This document shows, one piece after another, positions 43,266 to 52,648 of a stretch of DNA of 64,000 nucleotides. The first letter of the stretch is position 1. Every line of letters begins with the position of its first letter. The DNA comes from an uncultured Clostridia bacterium (GTDB taxonomy: Bacteria > Bacillota > Clostridia > UBA1381 > UMGS1253), in the NCBI GenBank assembly GCA_934457145.1, contig CAKSHP010000008.1, positions 3,526 to 67,525 of the forward strand, written 5' to 3'. A program made the translations under genes and the position numbers. The notes beneath the pieces are model-generated. The model saw only the letters and a list, made by a program, of their open reading frames with translations, did not search any database and was not told where the DNA came from.

Positions 43266-44594
43266 ATGTGGAAATGCGAAAACTGCGGTAAGTTAAACGA
43301 AGGTAAGTTTTGCACATCGTGCGGACGAAGCGCAGAAAGCAAAACGGAAGATACCCAAACAAGCTCTTCCTTTGACGGAGGAGTAACCGTAAGATATAAA
43401 AATAATATATATAATGAAACGCCGGGGAACGAAAGGCAAAGCCGCAATGCAAAATCGCGCAAAAAGAAAGCAAAGAAGATATATATTGTTTTGGCGGCTG
43501 TTTTCGGAGCGCTTTTTTTGGCGTTTGCCGGCTTTTTCGGATACTATACCTCTGCAAAGGCAGATTTAAAAAGCGGAAGATATATGCAGGCGGCAGAAAA
43601 GTTTGAACACATAAAATTCTTTTTAAACAGCCGTCAGATGGCAAAAAAGAGCGTGTATGAAAATGCCGTTAAACTGATGGAAGACAAAAATTATGAAGAA
43701 GCCATAGAATGTTTAAACAAAGTTTTAGATTACAGCGACTCAAAAGATAAGCTTTATGAGTGCCGCTATAAATTGCTTTTAAAATATCAGGAAAGCGACG
43801 ATTATAAAAAAGCCTCTGAGCTGATTGAGCAAATGGGGGATATAAAAAACGACGATAAAATTTACGAAATAGAGCTTTGGTGCAATTATTCATACGCAAA
43901 AAGCATTATGGACACGGATATTTTTAAAGCAAGAGAACTGCTTGAAAAAATTAAAGACGATTACAAACCCGCAAACGAGATGATTTTGGAATGTTCTTAT
44001 AAAATTGCAAAACAGTATGAGTCGGACGGAGAATATGAAAAGGCATATGAGGAGTTTGAAAACTGCGGGGAATACAAAGACAGCGGATATCTTTTAAATT
44101 CACTTAAAGCAAAAATGCTCGATAAAGCATATCAGCTTTATGAAAGCGGAGAATATGAACGCTGCGAAAAGCTTATAGAAATAGGAAAAACCGCGCCTTC
44201 TGCGGACATCGACAAAGCGGCGGCATACGAATTATTTTTGGCATATAAAAGCGAAAAGGCTTCTTTAACAAAAGACAACCAAAAGCTTTATTCATATCTT
44301 GATTCTTACACGGAAGCAAGAAAGATAGTTATGGAAAATGAAGACGTGTTTTATGATTTTATATGCGGTGCATGGTATGAAAACGGCGATTTGATTTTTG
44401 AAATTTCAAAAGACAAAAATCTTTTGCGTTCATATGAGAACCGAATTGATACCGGCAAGGTGAAGTACAGCGCGGGACGGCTGTTCTCAAGCAGCGGCAA
44501 AGCTTTTTTATACGATATTGAAATACTTGGCGAAAATAAGATTAAAGCCGATACGGATATTGATTTTGAAAAACATGTTTTAAACAGGCAATGA
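43266..44594 (+). CDS. Zinc-ribbon membrane protein with TPR-like repeats
   Basis: 442 residues. The N-terminus is a zinc ribbon (CENCG at 4-8, CTSCG 13 residues later). A basic linker and one membrane helix follow at about 75-97. The outer part contains degenerate TPR-like units with recurring phrases such as YEEAIECLNKVLDYSDSKD, YKKASELIEQMGDIKND and YEKAYEEFENCGEYKDS. Proteins of this design occur widely in Clostridia, with no known function. GGAGAG precedes ATG 43266. The ribbon would be inside the cell and the repeats outside. Confidence 0.75.
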   Translation: MWKCENCGKLNEGKFCTSCGRSAESKTEDTQTSSSFDGGVTVRYKNNIYNETPGNERQSRNAKSRKKKAKKIYIVLAAVFGALFLAFAGFFGYYTSAKADLKSGRYMQAAEKFEHIKFFLNSRQMAKKSVYENAVKLMEDKNYEEAIECLNKVLDYSDSKDKLYECRYKLLLKYQESDDYKKASELIEQMGDIKNDDKIYEIELWCNYSYAKSIMDTDIFKARELLEKIKDDYKPANEMILECSYKIAKQYESDGEYEKAYEEFENCGEYKDSGYLLNSLKAKMLDKAYQLYESGEYERCEKLIEIGKTAPSADIDKAAAYELFLAYKSEKASLTKDNQKLYSYLDSYTEARKIVMENEDVFYDFICGAWYENGDLIFEISKDKNLLRSYENRIDTGKVKYSAGRLFSSSGKAFLYDIEILGENKIKADTDIDFEKHVLNRQ

Positions 44595-44609
44595 GCGGGG
44601 GCGGATACG

Positions 44610-45323
44610 TTGGTTTGTAAAAACTGCAATAAATATAATAAATACGGTGAGAAAATCTGCGCATTCTGCGGCGCGGCACTTGAAGAAACAGCCGAAAATA
44701 TCACCGAAAAAGAAAGTGCAAATGCGGAATTTAAAAGCTTTATAGGTGCGGATAAAAAAAGAACCGCAGAACAAAAAAAATCTGCGGTTTGGGAAAAAAG
44801 CTCCGGTTTTAAAGAGGATTTGGCTCCGTTTTCAAAAATGAAGTTTGACGATTTTGATTTAGGTAAAACAAAAAAAATTAATATTTCGGATTTAAAACCG
44901 GCAAGTGCCATGACAAAAACAGCATCAAAAGGCGAAAACTTAAATCAAAATAATTTGCAAAAAACAAATGGAAACGATCTTAAATACGATAGTTTTAAGC
45001 CGGCTTCCGATTTAAAATATGCCGAAGAAAACAAATCGGATATATCATTTGAAAACGAATTTGAATTAAATGATATGTCAATAGATTTCGGCAACCAAAA
45101 TAAAATGTCCGATGACGAGAAAATTACGCTTCGAAACACGGCTCTTATTGCCATGATTTTAGCAATAGTTATAGACATAGCGCTTGTTATAGGCATGCTT
45201 GTGTATTTTAAAGGCTTTGCGAACCGCATTGTGAATGTGTCTGAAAAAAGTATTGAGCATAAAGCGGAAAATGCCGGCAATGTTTTAAATGAAACGAACG
45301 GTATTTTTCCGATAAATATATAA
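44610..45323 (+). CDS. Zinc-ribbon membrane protein of unknown function
   Basis: 237 residues from TTG 44610, 6 bases after a GGGGGCGG ribosome-binding site. It opens with a zinc ribbon (CKNCN then CAFCG). A long Lys/Ser/Asn-rich, probably unfolded region runs from about 25 to 185. A single membrane helix lies at about 188-210 and is followed by a short tail. The layout repeats that of the gene upstream without the TPR-like part. Confidence 0.7.
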   Translation: MVCKNCNKYNKYGEKICAFCGAALEETAENITEKESANAEFKSFIGADKKRTAEQKKSAVWEKSSGFKEDLAPFSKMKFDDFDLGKTKKINISDLKPASAMTKTASKGENLNQNNLQKTNGNDLKYDSFKPASDLKYAEENKSDISFENEFELNDMSIDFGNQNKMSDDEKITLRNTALIAMILAIVIDIALVIGMLVYFKGFANRIVNVSEKSIEHKAENAGNVLNETNGIFPINI

Positions 45324-45336
45324 GGGGCAGTTTGAA

Positions 45337-46191
45337 ATGAATGAACTAAAGCAAAAAGATAAAATATCGTATGAACCGGAGCTTCACCGTGACACATACC
45401 GCAGAGGTGCGCGCCGTCAGACAAAAGGCAACCTGACGCTTGCGATTGTTGTTATAATACTTGCGGCAGTTGTGGTAGTCGGAATTTTATTTGTTTATAA
45501 GGTGTTTTTCGGTACGGACGATTTGCTTAAAAAAAATGTTGGCAAACCGATTGAAAATGTCGGTGCCGTAAGTGAAAATGTTTCATCTCAAAACCGGGAT
45601 AGCGTTGACCTTGGCGGATTTGAAGATGCATTAAAAGGCAAAAAAGTGTTTAATGAAAACTTTTTAGTTCAGAAATCTGCCGGCAGCGGTTTTGTATTTG
45701 AAAACGGCATTTTGAATTATAAAATAAAGGATATGGATGCAGACGGCGAAGATGAAATGTTTACAGTCAAAATTTTAGACGACGGAAGCATAGAAATGTC
45801 GGTTTATGAAAAAGAAGATAATGCATGCAGGCGAAACGGGTACTATTTGTTTTTTGAAAATATTTTTGAAAATGAGTCTGATTTTCAAAGCGATATATAT
45901 TTAGCAGCCGGCGGAGAAAAAAATTATATATTTAAAGAAAGCTTTTCAAAGGATATGTGGGAAGTGACCGTGCTTGAATATGACGAAAACGGCATAAAAT
46001 TCACGGAAAATATAGCAGTTAAAGACTCAAATTACACCGATGAAATATCTGAAAAGTTAGAAAAATATTCTTTAAAATACAGCGGCAAGGATTACAGCGA
46101 TTCGCAAAACAGCATTTTAAACGCTAAAACTCAGGATTTTGTATGCGGATTTGATAAAAAAGACAATGCAGTAAATGTAACGGTAAGATAA
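45337..46191 (+). CDS. One-helix membrane protein with an acidic outer domain
   Basis: 284 residues. A basic N-terminus (RRGARRQTKGN) is followed by one membrane helix at about 30-53, so residues after 55 are outside. The outer domain contains DMDADGEDEMFTV, a Ca-loop-like acidic segment, and mixed beta strands. No family recognised. GGGGCAG precedes ATG 45337. It is the last gene of the zinc-ribbon operon, before a strong terminator. Confidence 0.7.
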   Translation: MNELKQKDKISYEPELHRDTYRRGARRQTKGNLTLAIVVIILAAVVVVGILFVYKVFFGTDDLLKKNVGKPIENVGAVSENVSSQNRDSVDLGGFEDALKGKKVFNENFLVQKSAGSGFVFENGILNYKIKDMDADGEDEMFTVKILDDGSIEMSVYEKEDNACRRNGYYLFFENIFENESDFQSDIYLAAGGEKNYIFKESFSKDMWEVTVLEYDENGIKFTENIAVKDSNYTDEISEKLEKYSLKYSGKDYSDSQNSILNAKTQDFVCGFDKKDNAVNVTVR

Positions 46192-46249
46192 AAATATTTA
46201 AATTTAATTGCAGTGCAGCAGAAATTGCGCAAAGAAAAAATAGAATAAA

Positions 46250-46296
46250 AAAACAAAACCTTCTGCGGTTTTTATATCGCGGAAGGTTTTGTTTTT
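46250..46296. terminator. Bidirectional terminator between convergent genes
   Basis: Stem AAAACAAAACCTTC(T)GCGG paired with CCGCGGAAGGTTTTGTTTT-like arm around an AT loop; T-rich on both strands. Confidence 0.85.
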
Positions 46297-46314
46297 TGCG
46301 TTTTAACGCCGGTT

Positions 46315-49300
46315 TTATTCAACAGTCATAGATACTTCATTTGAATAAATAATCTGAGTGTTTCCTTTGCTGTCGGCGCAGATTGCATATGCTCTGCCGT
46401 ACCACACATCGCCTGAAGAAACATCTTTCTTTCTTATAGTAAACTGACCGTTTTTCGTGTTATTTTTTGCAACAGCTTTAATAACATTTGCGCTGTCAAT
46501 ACTTAAATTCTCGTTTTTACCGAGAAGTATGCCGTTTTCAATAACGGTTAGGCTGTCGTCAATATTTCTTTCGGCAAAGAAAGCTATTCTTGTTTGATCT
46601 GCCATAACCGGATTTGCCATAACCAAAACGTTTTTATTGTTAACGTTTTCGTCGTAAACCGCCACAAGAGTGCTGTTTGCGGTTACATAGAAAGAATAGT
46701 TGGTGTTATAGCTTGCAGCTTTTCCGTCTCTTTCCCAGTAAGAGAAAGCTTTTCCGTCCTTTTCAGATTCGGCGTTTACGGTTACTTTGTCATTATACAG
46801 ATAAGTTTTTTCATCTGTATCAACCTTTATTGTGTATGTTGTGTCTTTTTTTGCAAATCCCGCAAAATACAATGTGTTTTCGCTAACGTTAACGCTGTCG
46901 CCGGCTTTAAGGCTTGTTTTTATATTATCGCCTGTGTACCAGCCCGCAAATTCGTAACCGTAAACATAGGGATTTTGAGGAACTGTTATGTTATCTGCTG
47001 CGCCTTCTGCCAATACAAAGCCGTTTATGTTTCGGAATGTTACATATGCTTTTTCGCTGTCGGCAAAAATTGCAATAAGACTTCTTTTTGAACCGACCGT
47101 GAACTCATAGTCTTTGTTATAGGAAACTATAAGTCCACTGTCTGCGTCTTTCCAGTACATAAATGCACCGTCGCCCTGTGCGGAAAGCGAAAGTGTCTGT
47201 CCGGGAGCATAATCTTTTGTTGCCGTCGGACCGAGATTTTCGCCGTTTGCAATAACAGCGCTGCCTGTTGTAGCAAGCGTTACAGATGTGGTTTCTGCCT
47301 TTTCAACGATCGCAAATCCGCCGCCCTTTGCCCATGCGTTCACACCGCTGTAAGGTATGGATACGCTGCCTTTTTTAAACTCTTTATAGAACATGTAGGT
47401 AAAGTAGGAGGTTTTGTCGCCTCTCATATAATGATATTTGTTGTAAAGTTCGCTGTTTAATGAAGAAGAACAAATTGTCCAGCCGTCGGAGGCCAGTGCG
47501 GTTTTGGTTGCATCTCCTTCAAACATTCCCACCACAACTACGCTGCGGTCAACGTCAAACTCAAGGTAATTTGTTGTACCGGTACCGTCAAAATCAGCGC
47601 CGGTTGTCATAAATTTAGCGTCGGTAAGCGCTTCGGGAATATTTTTAATTGCTGCAAACCATCCGTGCTGGAAGCTCATTTTTTCGTTTGACATATCGCC
47701 CCACATAAACTTAAGAGTTCCGTTTGCGTCAAACTCCTGCTCGTTTTCTGCAAGAGTTACGCTGTTTCCTCTGAATTTTAAATTGCTTATAACAACCGAT
47801 TTCGAAGGCACTGTTACGCTTGAGTTCACGCGAAGATTAACGCTGTATTTTCCGGCGTATCTTGCACAGATTATCTTTTCGCCATCGCCGCCTGGCGTAT
47901 ATGAAAAGCTTTCGCCTCTTGCAGCGGGGGAAGCGTCAACATACCAGACTATATCGTTTTTATCGATATTTGAAATATCGGAGGTAACATTAAAGTTTAC
48001 AGCCTCAAAGCTTTCGCCTTCCAGAATGTTTTGCTCTAAGTTTTCGGGAATACTGATCGAAAGCTTTTCGATGTCTTTGCTTTCTTTAAGCTCGTCTGCT
48101 TTTTCTATAACGATTTCATCAAAGTTTGCAAGTGCATCATAAATAATATATGATCCGTTTTCGTCAGATAAAACTTCTTTATATGTCACGATATCGCCCT
48201 GAGTGATTTTTGCATACTTCCAGTCGGAAGGCATCTGACTCTTTATTGTGAGCGGATGATTGAATATTGTTTTGTCAAGATCATTTGTTAAAGTGATTTT
48301 TCTTGAAGTTTTTGTTGCTGTGTCAACAAGTGCTGAACTGTTTTTCTCTCTTAAATATTTTACTGCATCGTCAAACTTTGCAACCCATATTTTCCCGTTT
48401 GACTGAAGAGCGGAAGCATATTTTAAATGTTCTTCCCCGATATCGGCAGGAATAGGTCTGTAGCCGCCGTCGGATTCGTAGGTGGTTGAGCCTTCGGCAG
48501 TCGGCCAGCAAACCGAATGCCACATTTCAACAAGCCATTTGTTATTTTCAACGGCGTAATCAAGCCAGCCGTTCATTGTCGCTGCGCTCACACCGTCATA
48601 TTTGTTTTCGGAGCTTTTCCAGTTATTATCGCTTGAACCCAAAACGCCCTGAACATTAACGTCGTACCATGCGTCGCCCGATATATTAAAATCGTTATAT
48701 CCTCTTGTTCCTGTTCTGCTTGCATAGTATGTTTCTTTTACCTTTGCAAGTATGTTGTTTGACGTAACTCCTCCGCCGGGTCCGTATGACAAAACATCTT
48801 CGCCGGGGAAAGTCTTTTGCAAAAATTTCTGCGAGCCGGCAATTTCTTTTGTTAAGTTTGCCTCAAGAGCTGCGGCGGTGCCAGGGTGGGTGTATGAATG
48901 GCTCATAACACCGAGCTGACCTTTTTTGACCATTGGTTTTGCAACAGCTAAAAACTCCGGCGTCATCCATGTGCATATGGAAAGCGACGAGCCGACAAGG
49001 TTGTATTTGTCAAACCAGGGCTTGTAGTATTTTTTGAGCGACTGAGTGTATCCGTCGTCCATAGTAATTGAATATATAGCGTCCTTACCGCCGTATGCGC
49101 CCATAATCTCGCTTGAAAGCTCCAGATTGTCCGAATATGCAACAATTTTTTCGTCGATTAATTTATTTAAATCCGTTTTGTTGTCATAAACATTAAAACG
49201 TATCTCAACTCCGGGTGCTTCAAAAACCTCGCTGTCTAATAAAACATCTTCAGAAAATGCTTTGCTTACTGTTTTTGATAATTCCTTTGTCTGTACCAAA

Positions 49301-51303
49301 GCGCCGTCTTTATATTCGGAAATCACCATATAAATATCCGCAGGCGTCTGAACATATCCTTCAAAACGGCCCTTTGCCGCGCCCGAATAAAGCTGATTTA
49401 CTGCCTTGTCATTTACAAGCACCGAAGATTTCATTTTCATGGCTTCTTTAAAATAGTAAACCGCTTTGTGACGATTATCTAAAGCCTTAACCTTTATAAA
49501 CATACCGTCTTTTAAAACCGTATCGTCATCACACTCACTTTTGCCCATATATGCAATAACGCTTGCGCCGTTCGGAACGGTAAGCATATTTTTAAAATCA
49601 CCGACCGTCATTTTACCGTAACCGGAAATAACGTTTTTATCTGTTATATTTTTTTCAGACACAGATGTGTTAATATTCATAACAGATGTGTCAACACTGT
49701 TCATACCCGTTATGGGCATTATACATAAATTATCGTAATATGTATTTTTTTCGCTGCTTTCAGGACCGTAAGAATGAAGCATAGCTTCTATAATTCTGTT
49801 AAAGCTTGAAAGTATGTTCCAGTTAATTTCGGTCACAAACTCGCCGTTAATATAAAGAATTGCTTTTTTTGTAACCTGTGAGGCAAAAATTGTTATATGA
49901 TACCATGTGTTTGCCTCGTATCTGCCGACGTTGTTGTATGAAAACTGAATTGATCCGTCGTTTTTAAAAGAAATAACGTCATTGTAGTTTTGCTGTCCGC
50001 CGGAAGCGTTTTCATAGCGGATTGTCATTCCGGCATTTGAATCGCAGCGGTCTGTTTTAAAGTCAAACGCAATTGCAAAGCAATCTTCGCCGACATCTGT
50101 GCGCAGCATGTTAAGCTTTCTTGCGCTCGTTTTTCCGTTTGGTGCGGTTTTAATTTTTATTACGGTTTCGCCGTCCTCCAAAACGCCCGATGCGCTGTCG
50201 CCTTCAGAGCTGTAAACCGTTATGCCGTCTATTGTCTGATTGTTTTCAAACGTTTTGCCCAGCAGGCTGTCAAAACCGTTGTATACAAGAACCGACGGTG
50301 TGTATGTTGTAAGGGTGTAGTAGGCATATTTGTTGTCTGCTGTCTTTATTCTTACGTATCCTGCGCTTATTATACCGGTCTGTTCGTTTTTGCTTTCGTC
50401 TTCAACTATTATCTCGCAGCCCTCGGGTGCAGTAAGAAGATTTTTAAATTCGCTCACGCTCAGCTCCGCGTTAGCGCTTATGCTTTTTGCCTGCTGCGAA
50501 ATCATAATATCGCTGCTTTGCGATGTTAACGTTACGGGAGTTATAACGGGCTCTTCGGTTACAACCTTTGCATAGAAGTTATCTATATAATTTGTGGTTT
50601 TTGCGTATTTTCCGTCAACCTTTTGCGGACGCATAAACATTCTGTAGAAGTTAACTCTTGATGTGGATGTGCCGATTTTGTCGGTCAGGTCCATATTTTC
50701 TATAACCTTGCTTCCGTTATAGTAAACGTCTAAAAGGTTTGCGCCGGTATGCAAAACAAAATCAAAGCTTACCCATGTGTTAAGCGGAATATAGCTTGTA
50801 AGGGTTTGTCCGTTTACCATTGTTTTTCCGCTTGAATTGTTTGCCATGCTGACAAGCGCAAACGACTTTCTCTGATTGTCCTGATTTTGAACGTCAAGTC
50901 TTATGTCTTTTGTGCCGTAGTAACTGTCAAGTGCAAACTCATATCCCCAGCAAAAAATATCATTTTCGCTGAAATTTTCAATTCCTGCGGTTGTTCTTGT
51001 GCGTGTCCATTGAAAATAAGGATAAGTCTGCTCATTTGTAATGGTTACGGACTCGTCATGGTCGATTTTAAGCGCAAACGCCGTGTCATCTGCGGCTTTT
51101 CCGAAAAGTCCGCTTTCGCCGACTGCTAAGCTTAAACCTTCTGTAATGTTTCCGAGCTCCATCTCATCCGGCACACCGCTTTCGTAGCCGGTAAAAGTTT
51201 GAAGCCATGTTTTGCTGCCAATTTCGGTCTGAGCTGCAAACACAGATGTTAAACAGCTTAAAACTATACTGATACACAAAACAATTCCAATAAATTTCTT
51301 CAT
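46315..51303 (-). CDS. Giant secreted NodB-type deacetylase with LamG-like and InlB-like modules
   Basis: 1662 residues, about six times a bare NodB enzyme. Residues 1-23 are a Sec signal (ends SVFA). Two LamG-like beta domains lie at about 35-245 and 340-530. A ~65-residue module with the pattern (T/S)xxxFKN(L/M)LT.P.G occurs at about 266-333 and 556-618. The NodB domain is at about 740-935, with TMDDG (747-751), SHSYTH (801-806) and WHSVCW. Later come an Ig-like part and InlB-like repeats (YWKDADSGL, FSYWERDG). No LPXTG anchor is seen, so it is probably released. GGGAGGAAGG precedes the start. Substrate unknown; a mucin or plant glycan is plausible. Confidence 0.8.
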   Translation of the reverse strand: MKKFIGIVLCISIVLSCLTSVFAAQTEIGSKTWLQTFTGYESGVPDEMELGNITEGLSLAVGESGLFGKAADDTAFALKIDHDESVTITNEQTYPYFQWTRTRTTAGIENFSENDIFCWGYEFALDSYYGTKDIRLDVQNQDNQRKSFALVSMANNSSGKTMVNGQTLTSYIPLNTWVSFDFVLHTGANLLDVYYNGSKVIENMDLTDKIGTSTSRVNFYRMFMRPQKVDGKYAKTTNYIDNFYAKVVTEEPVITPVTLTSQSSDIMISQQAKSISANAELSVSEFKNLLTAPEGCEIIVEDESKNEQTGIISAGYVRIKTADNKYAYYTLTTYTPSVLVYNGFDSLLGKTFENNQTIDGITVYSSEGDSASGVLEDGETVIKIKTAPNGKTSARKLNMLRTDVGEDCFAIAFDFKTDRCDSNAGMTIRYENASGGQQNYNDVISFKNDGSIQFSYNNVGRYEANTWYHITIFASQVTKKAILYINGEFVTEINWNILSSFNRIIEAMLHSYGPESSEKNTYYDNLCIMPITGMNSVDTSVMNINTSVSEKNITDKNVISGYGKMTVGDFKNMLTVPNGASVIAYMGKSECDDDTVLKDGMFIKVKALDNRHKAVYYFKEAMKMKSSVLVNDKAVNQLYSGAAKGRFEGYVQTPADIYMVISEYKDGALVQTKELSKTVSKAFSEDVLLDSEVFEAPGVEIRFNVYDNKTDLNKLIDEKIVAYSDNLELSSEIMGAYGGKDAIYSITMDDGYTQSLKKYYKPWFDKYNLVGSSLSICTWMTPEFLAVAKPMVKKGQLGVMSHSYTHPGTAAALEANLTKEIAGSQKFLQKTFPGEDVLSYGPGGGVTSNNILAKVKETYYASRTGTRGYNDFNISGDAWYDVNVQGVLGSSDNNWKSSENKYDGVSAATMNGWLDYAVENNKWLVEMWHSVCWPTAEGSTTYESDGGYRPIPADIGEEHLKYASALQSNGKIWVAKFDDAVKYLREKNSSALVDTATKTSRKITLTNDLDKTIFNHPLTIKSQMPSDWKYAKITQGDIVTYKEVLSDENGSYIIYDALANFDEIVIEKADELKESKDIEKLSISIPENLEQNILEGESFEAVNFNVTSDISNIDKNDIVWYVDASPAARGESFSYTPGGDGEKIICARYAGKYSVNLRVNSSVTVPSKSVVISNLKFRGNSVTLAENEQEFDANGTLKFMWGDMSNEKMSFQHGWFAAIKNIPEALTDAKFMTTGADFDGTGTTNYLEFDVDRSVVVVGMFEGDATKTALASDGWTICSSSLNSELYNKYHYMRGDKTSYFTYMFYKEFKKGSVSIPYSGVNAWAKGGGFAIVEKAETTSVTLATTGSAVIANGENLGPTATKDYAPGQTLSLSAQGDGAFMYWKDADSGLIVSYNKDYEFTVGSKRSLIAIFADSEKAYVTFRNINGFVLAEGAADNITVPQNPYVYGYEFAGWYTGDNIKTSLKAGDSVNVSENTLYFAGFAKKDTTYTIKVDTDEKTYLYNDKVTVNAESEKDGKAFSYWERDGKAASYNTNYSFYVTANSTLVAVYDENVNNKNVLVMANPVMADQTRIAFFAERNIDDSLTVIENGILLGKNENLSIDSANVIKAVAKNNTKNGQFTIRKKDVSSGDVWYGRAYAICADSKGNTQIIYSNEVSMTVE

Positions 51304-51385
51304 TTTTCCTTCCTCCCAAATTTTTTTGACAATATCATTTTTCTGTTATGCATTATGTGAAAAATATATGCTATTGACAATTTTT

Positions 51386-51413
51386 ATTATATTATATACA
51401 GCGAAATAGTCAA
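51386..51413 (-). promoter_or_regulatory. Likely promoter of the giant deacetylase gene
   Basis: On the minus strand: TTGACT (51408-51413), 16-base spacer, TATAAT (51386-51391). A second TATAAT at 51391-51396 gives only an 11-base spacer and is less likely. Confidence 0.5.
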
Positions 51414-51504
51414 TACTAATTATTTATTATGATAAAATAAGAATAAAAAACATCAATTTTTTTGCATTTTGACAAATGCTTAAAAATTTTTTTTCAAAAA
51501 AGGC

Positions 51505-51533
51505 TTGACATTTAGATTGCAGTGTAGTATTAT
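51505..51533 (+). promoter_or_regulatory. Promoter of the GntR-ABC operon
   Basis: TTGACA (51505-51510), 17-base spacer, TATTAT (51528-51533). Confidence 0.7.
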
Positions 51534-51562
51534 TGTATTAGCCAAGTAGTACAGTAATACAA
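51533..51562 (+). promoter_or_regulatory. Candidate operator of the GntR repressor
   Basis: TTGTATTA, 14 bases, TAATACAA: an exact 8-base inverted repeat starting at the last base of the -10 element and covering the transcription start, just before the AAAGGAGG ribosome-binding site. The place and symmetry fit autorepression by a dimeric GntR protein. Confidence 0.55.
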
Positions 51563-51576
51563 AAAGGAGGTATCAT

Positions 51577-51954
51577 ATGAACTGGAAATTCAGCAGCGAC
51601 CGGGCGATATATTTGCAGATAGTTGAACAGATAAAGCTGTTTATCGTATCAGGATATTTTGCCAAAGGAAACAAAATTGCGTCTGTGCGCGAGCTGGCAG
51701 CGAATGCAGGGGTTAATCCAAACACTATGCAAAAGGCTTTGACTGAGCTTGAGAGGGAAGGTCTTTTATATTCTAACCGCACCAGCGGAAGATTTATAAC
51801 AGACAATTCAGAACTGATAGCGTCTGCAAAAAGGGAATTTGCAAATGAAAAAGTTGCAGACTTTCTTTTAAGCATGAAAAAGCTCGGCTACACAAAACAG
51901 GAAAGTGTGCAGTTAATTGAAAATTATGATATGGGAGGAAAAGATAATGAATGA
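51577..51954 (+). CDS. GntR-family regulator, YtrA type
   Basis: 125 residues: a GntR winged helix (AIYLQIVEQIKLFIVSG, SVRELAANAGVNPNTMQKAL) followed by only a short dimerising tail, which is the YtrA subfamily. YtrA proteins usually repress the ABC-transporter operon they belong to, often in response to cell-wall stress. AAAGGAGG precedes ATG 51577. Its end overlaps the ABC ATPase gene by 8 bases. Confidence 0.92.
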   Translation: MNWKFSSDRAIYLQIVEQIKLFIVSGYFAKGNKIASVRELAANAGVNPNTMQKALTELEREGLLYSNRTSGRFITDNSELIASAKREFANEKVADFLLSMKKLGYTKQESVQLIENYDMGGKDNE

Positions 51955-52648
51955 AAACATATTTGAATGCCGCGGTCTGTCAAAAAACTATGGCAGCACA
52001 CAGGTATTAAAAAACGTCAGCTTTGGCCTGACCCGCGGAAAAATTGTTGGGCTTTTGGGACCTAACGGGAGCGGAAAAACAACATTGATAAAACTTGCAA
52101 ACGGGCTTTTAACCCCAACATCGGGAGGAATCTTTATAAATGGTAAAAAACCTGGAGTTGAAACAAAGAAAGCCGTTTCTTACCTTGCCGATTGCGTTTG
52201 TCTTCCGGATTGGATGACAATTGACGAACTTATCAGCTTTTTTGAAGGGTTTTATGACAATTTTAATGCACCGAAAGCGCATGAGATGATTAACAATCTT
52301 AATCTTGACAGCACTAAAAAGCTGAAAACGCTTTCAAAGGGCAACAAAGAAAAAGTTCAGCTTATACTCACGATGAGCCGTGATGCGGATTTGTATCTTT
52401 TAGATGAACCTATGGGAGGCGTGGATCCCGTAACACGCGAATATATATTAAACACAATAATTTCAAATTACAACCAAAATTCCACCGTTGTGATATCGAC
52501 GCATTTGATTTCCGAGGTTGAAAAGATTTTAGACGAATTTATTTTTATTAACAACGGCGAAATAGTGATGCAGGATGCGGTGGATAATGTCAGAAGTGAA
52601 AGAGCTATGAGCATCGACTCATTATTCAGGGAGGTATTCAAATGTTAA
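51947..52648 (+). CDS. ABC transporter ATP-binding protein
   Basis: 233 residues from ATG 51947 (GGGAGG upstream). The Walker A motif is GPNGSGKTT, the Q-loop-like region is CLPDWM, the signature is LSKGNKEKVQ (in place of LSGGQ, as in several YtrB-like proteins), and Walker B is LYLLDEPMGGVD. With the permease that follows it would form an exporter controlled by the YtrA-type regulator. Confidence 0.93.
   Translation: MNENIFECRGLSKNYGSTQVLKNVSFGLTRGKIVGLLGPNGSGKTTLIKLANGLLTPTSGGIFINGKKPGVETKKAVSYLADCVCLPDWMTIDELISFFEGFYDNFNAPKAHEMINNLNLDSTKKLKTLSKGNKEKVQLILTMSRDADLYLLDEPMGGVDPVTREYILNTIISNYNQNSTVVISTHLISEVEKILDEFIFINNGEIVMQDAVDNVRSERAMSIDSLFREVFKC

Noticed and set aside
46594..47091. Long plus-strand frames inside the giant deacetylase gene
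   Set aside because: They lie fully within a well-supported minus-strand gene, lack start signals, and have the odd composition of antisense frames.
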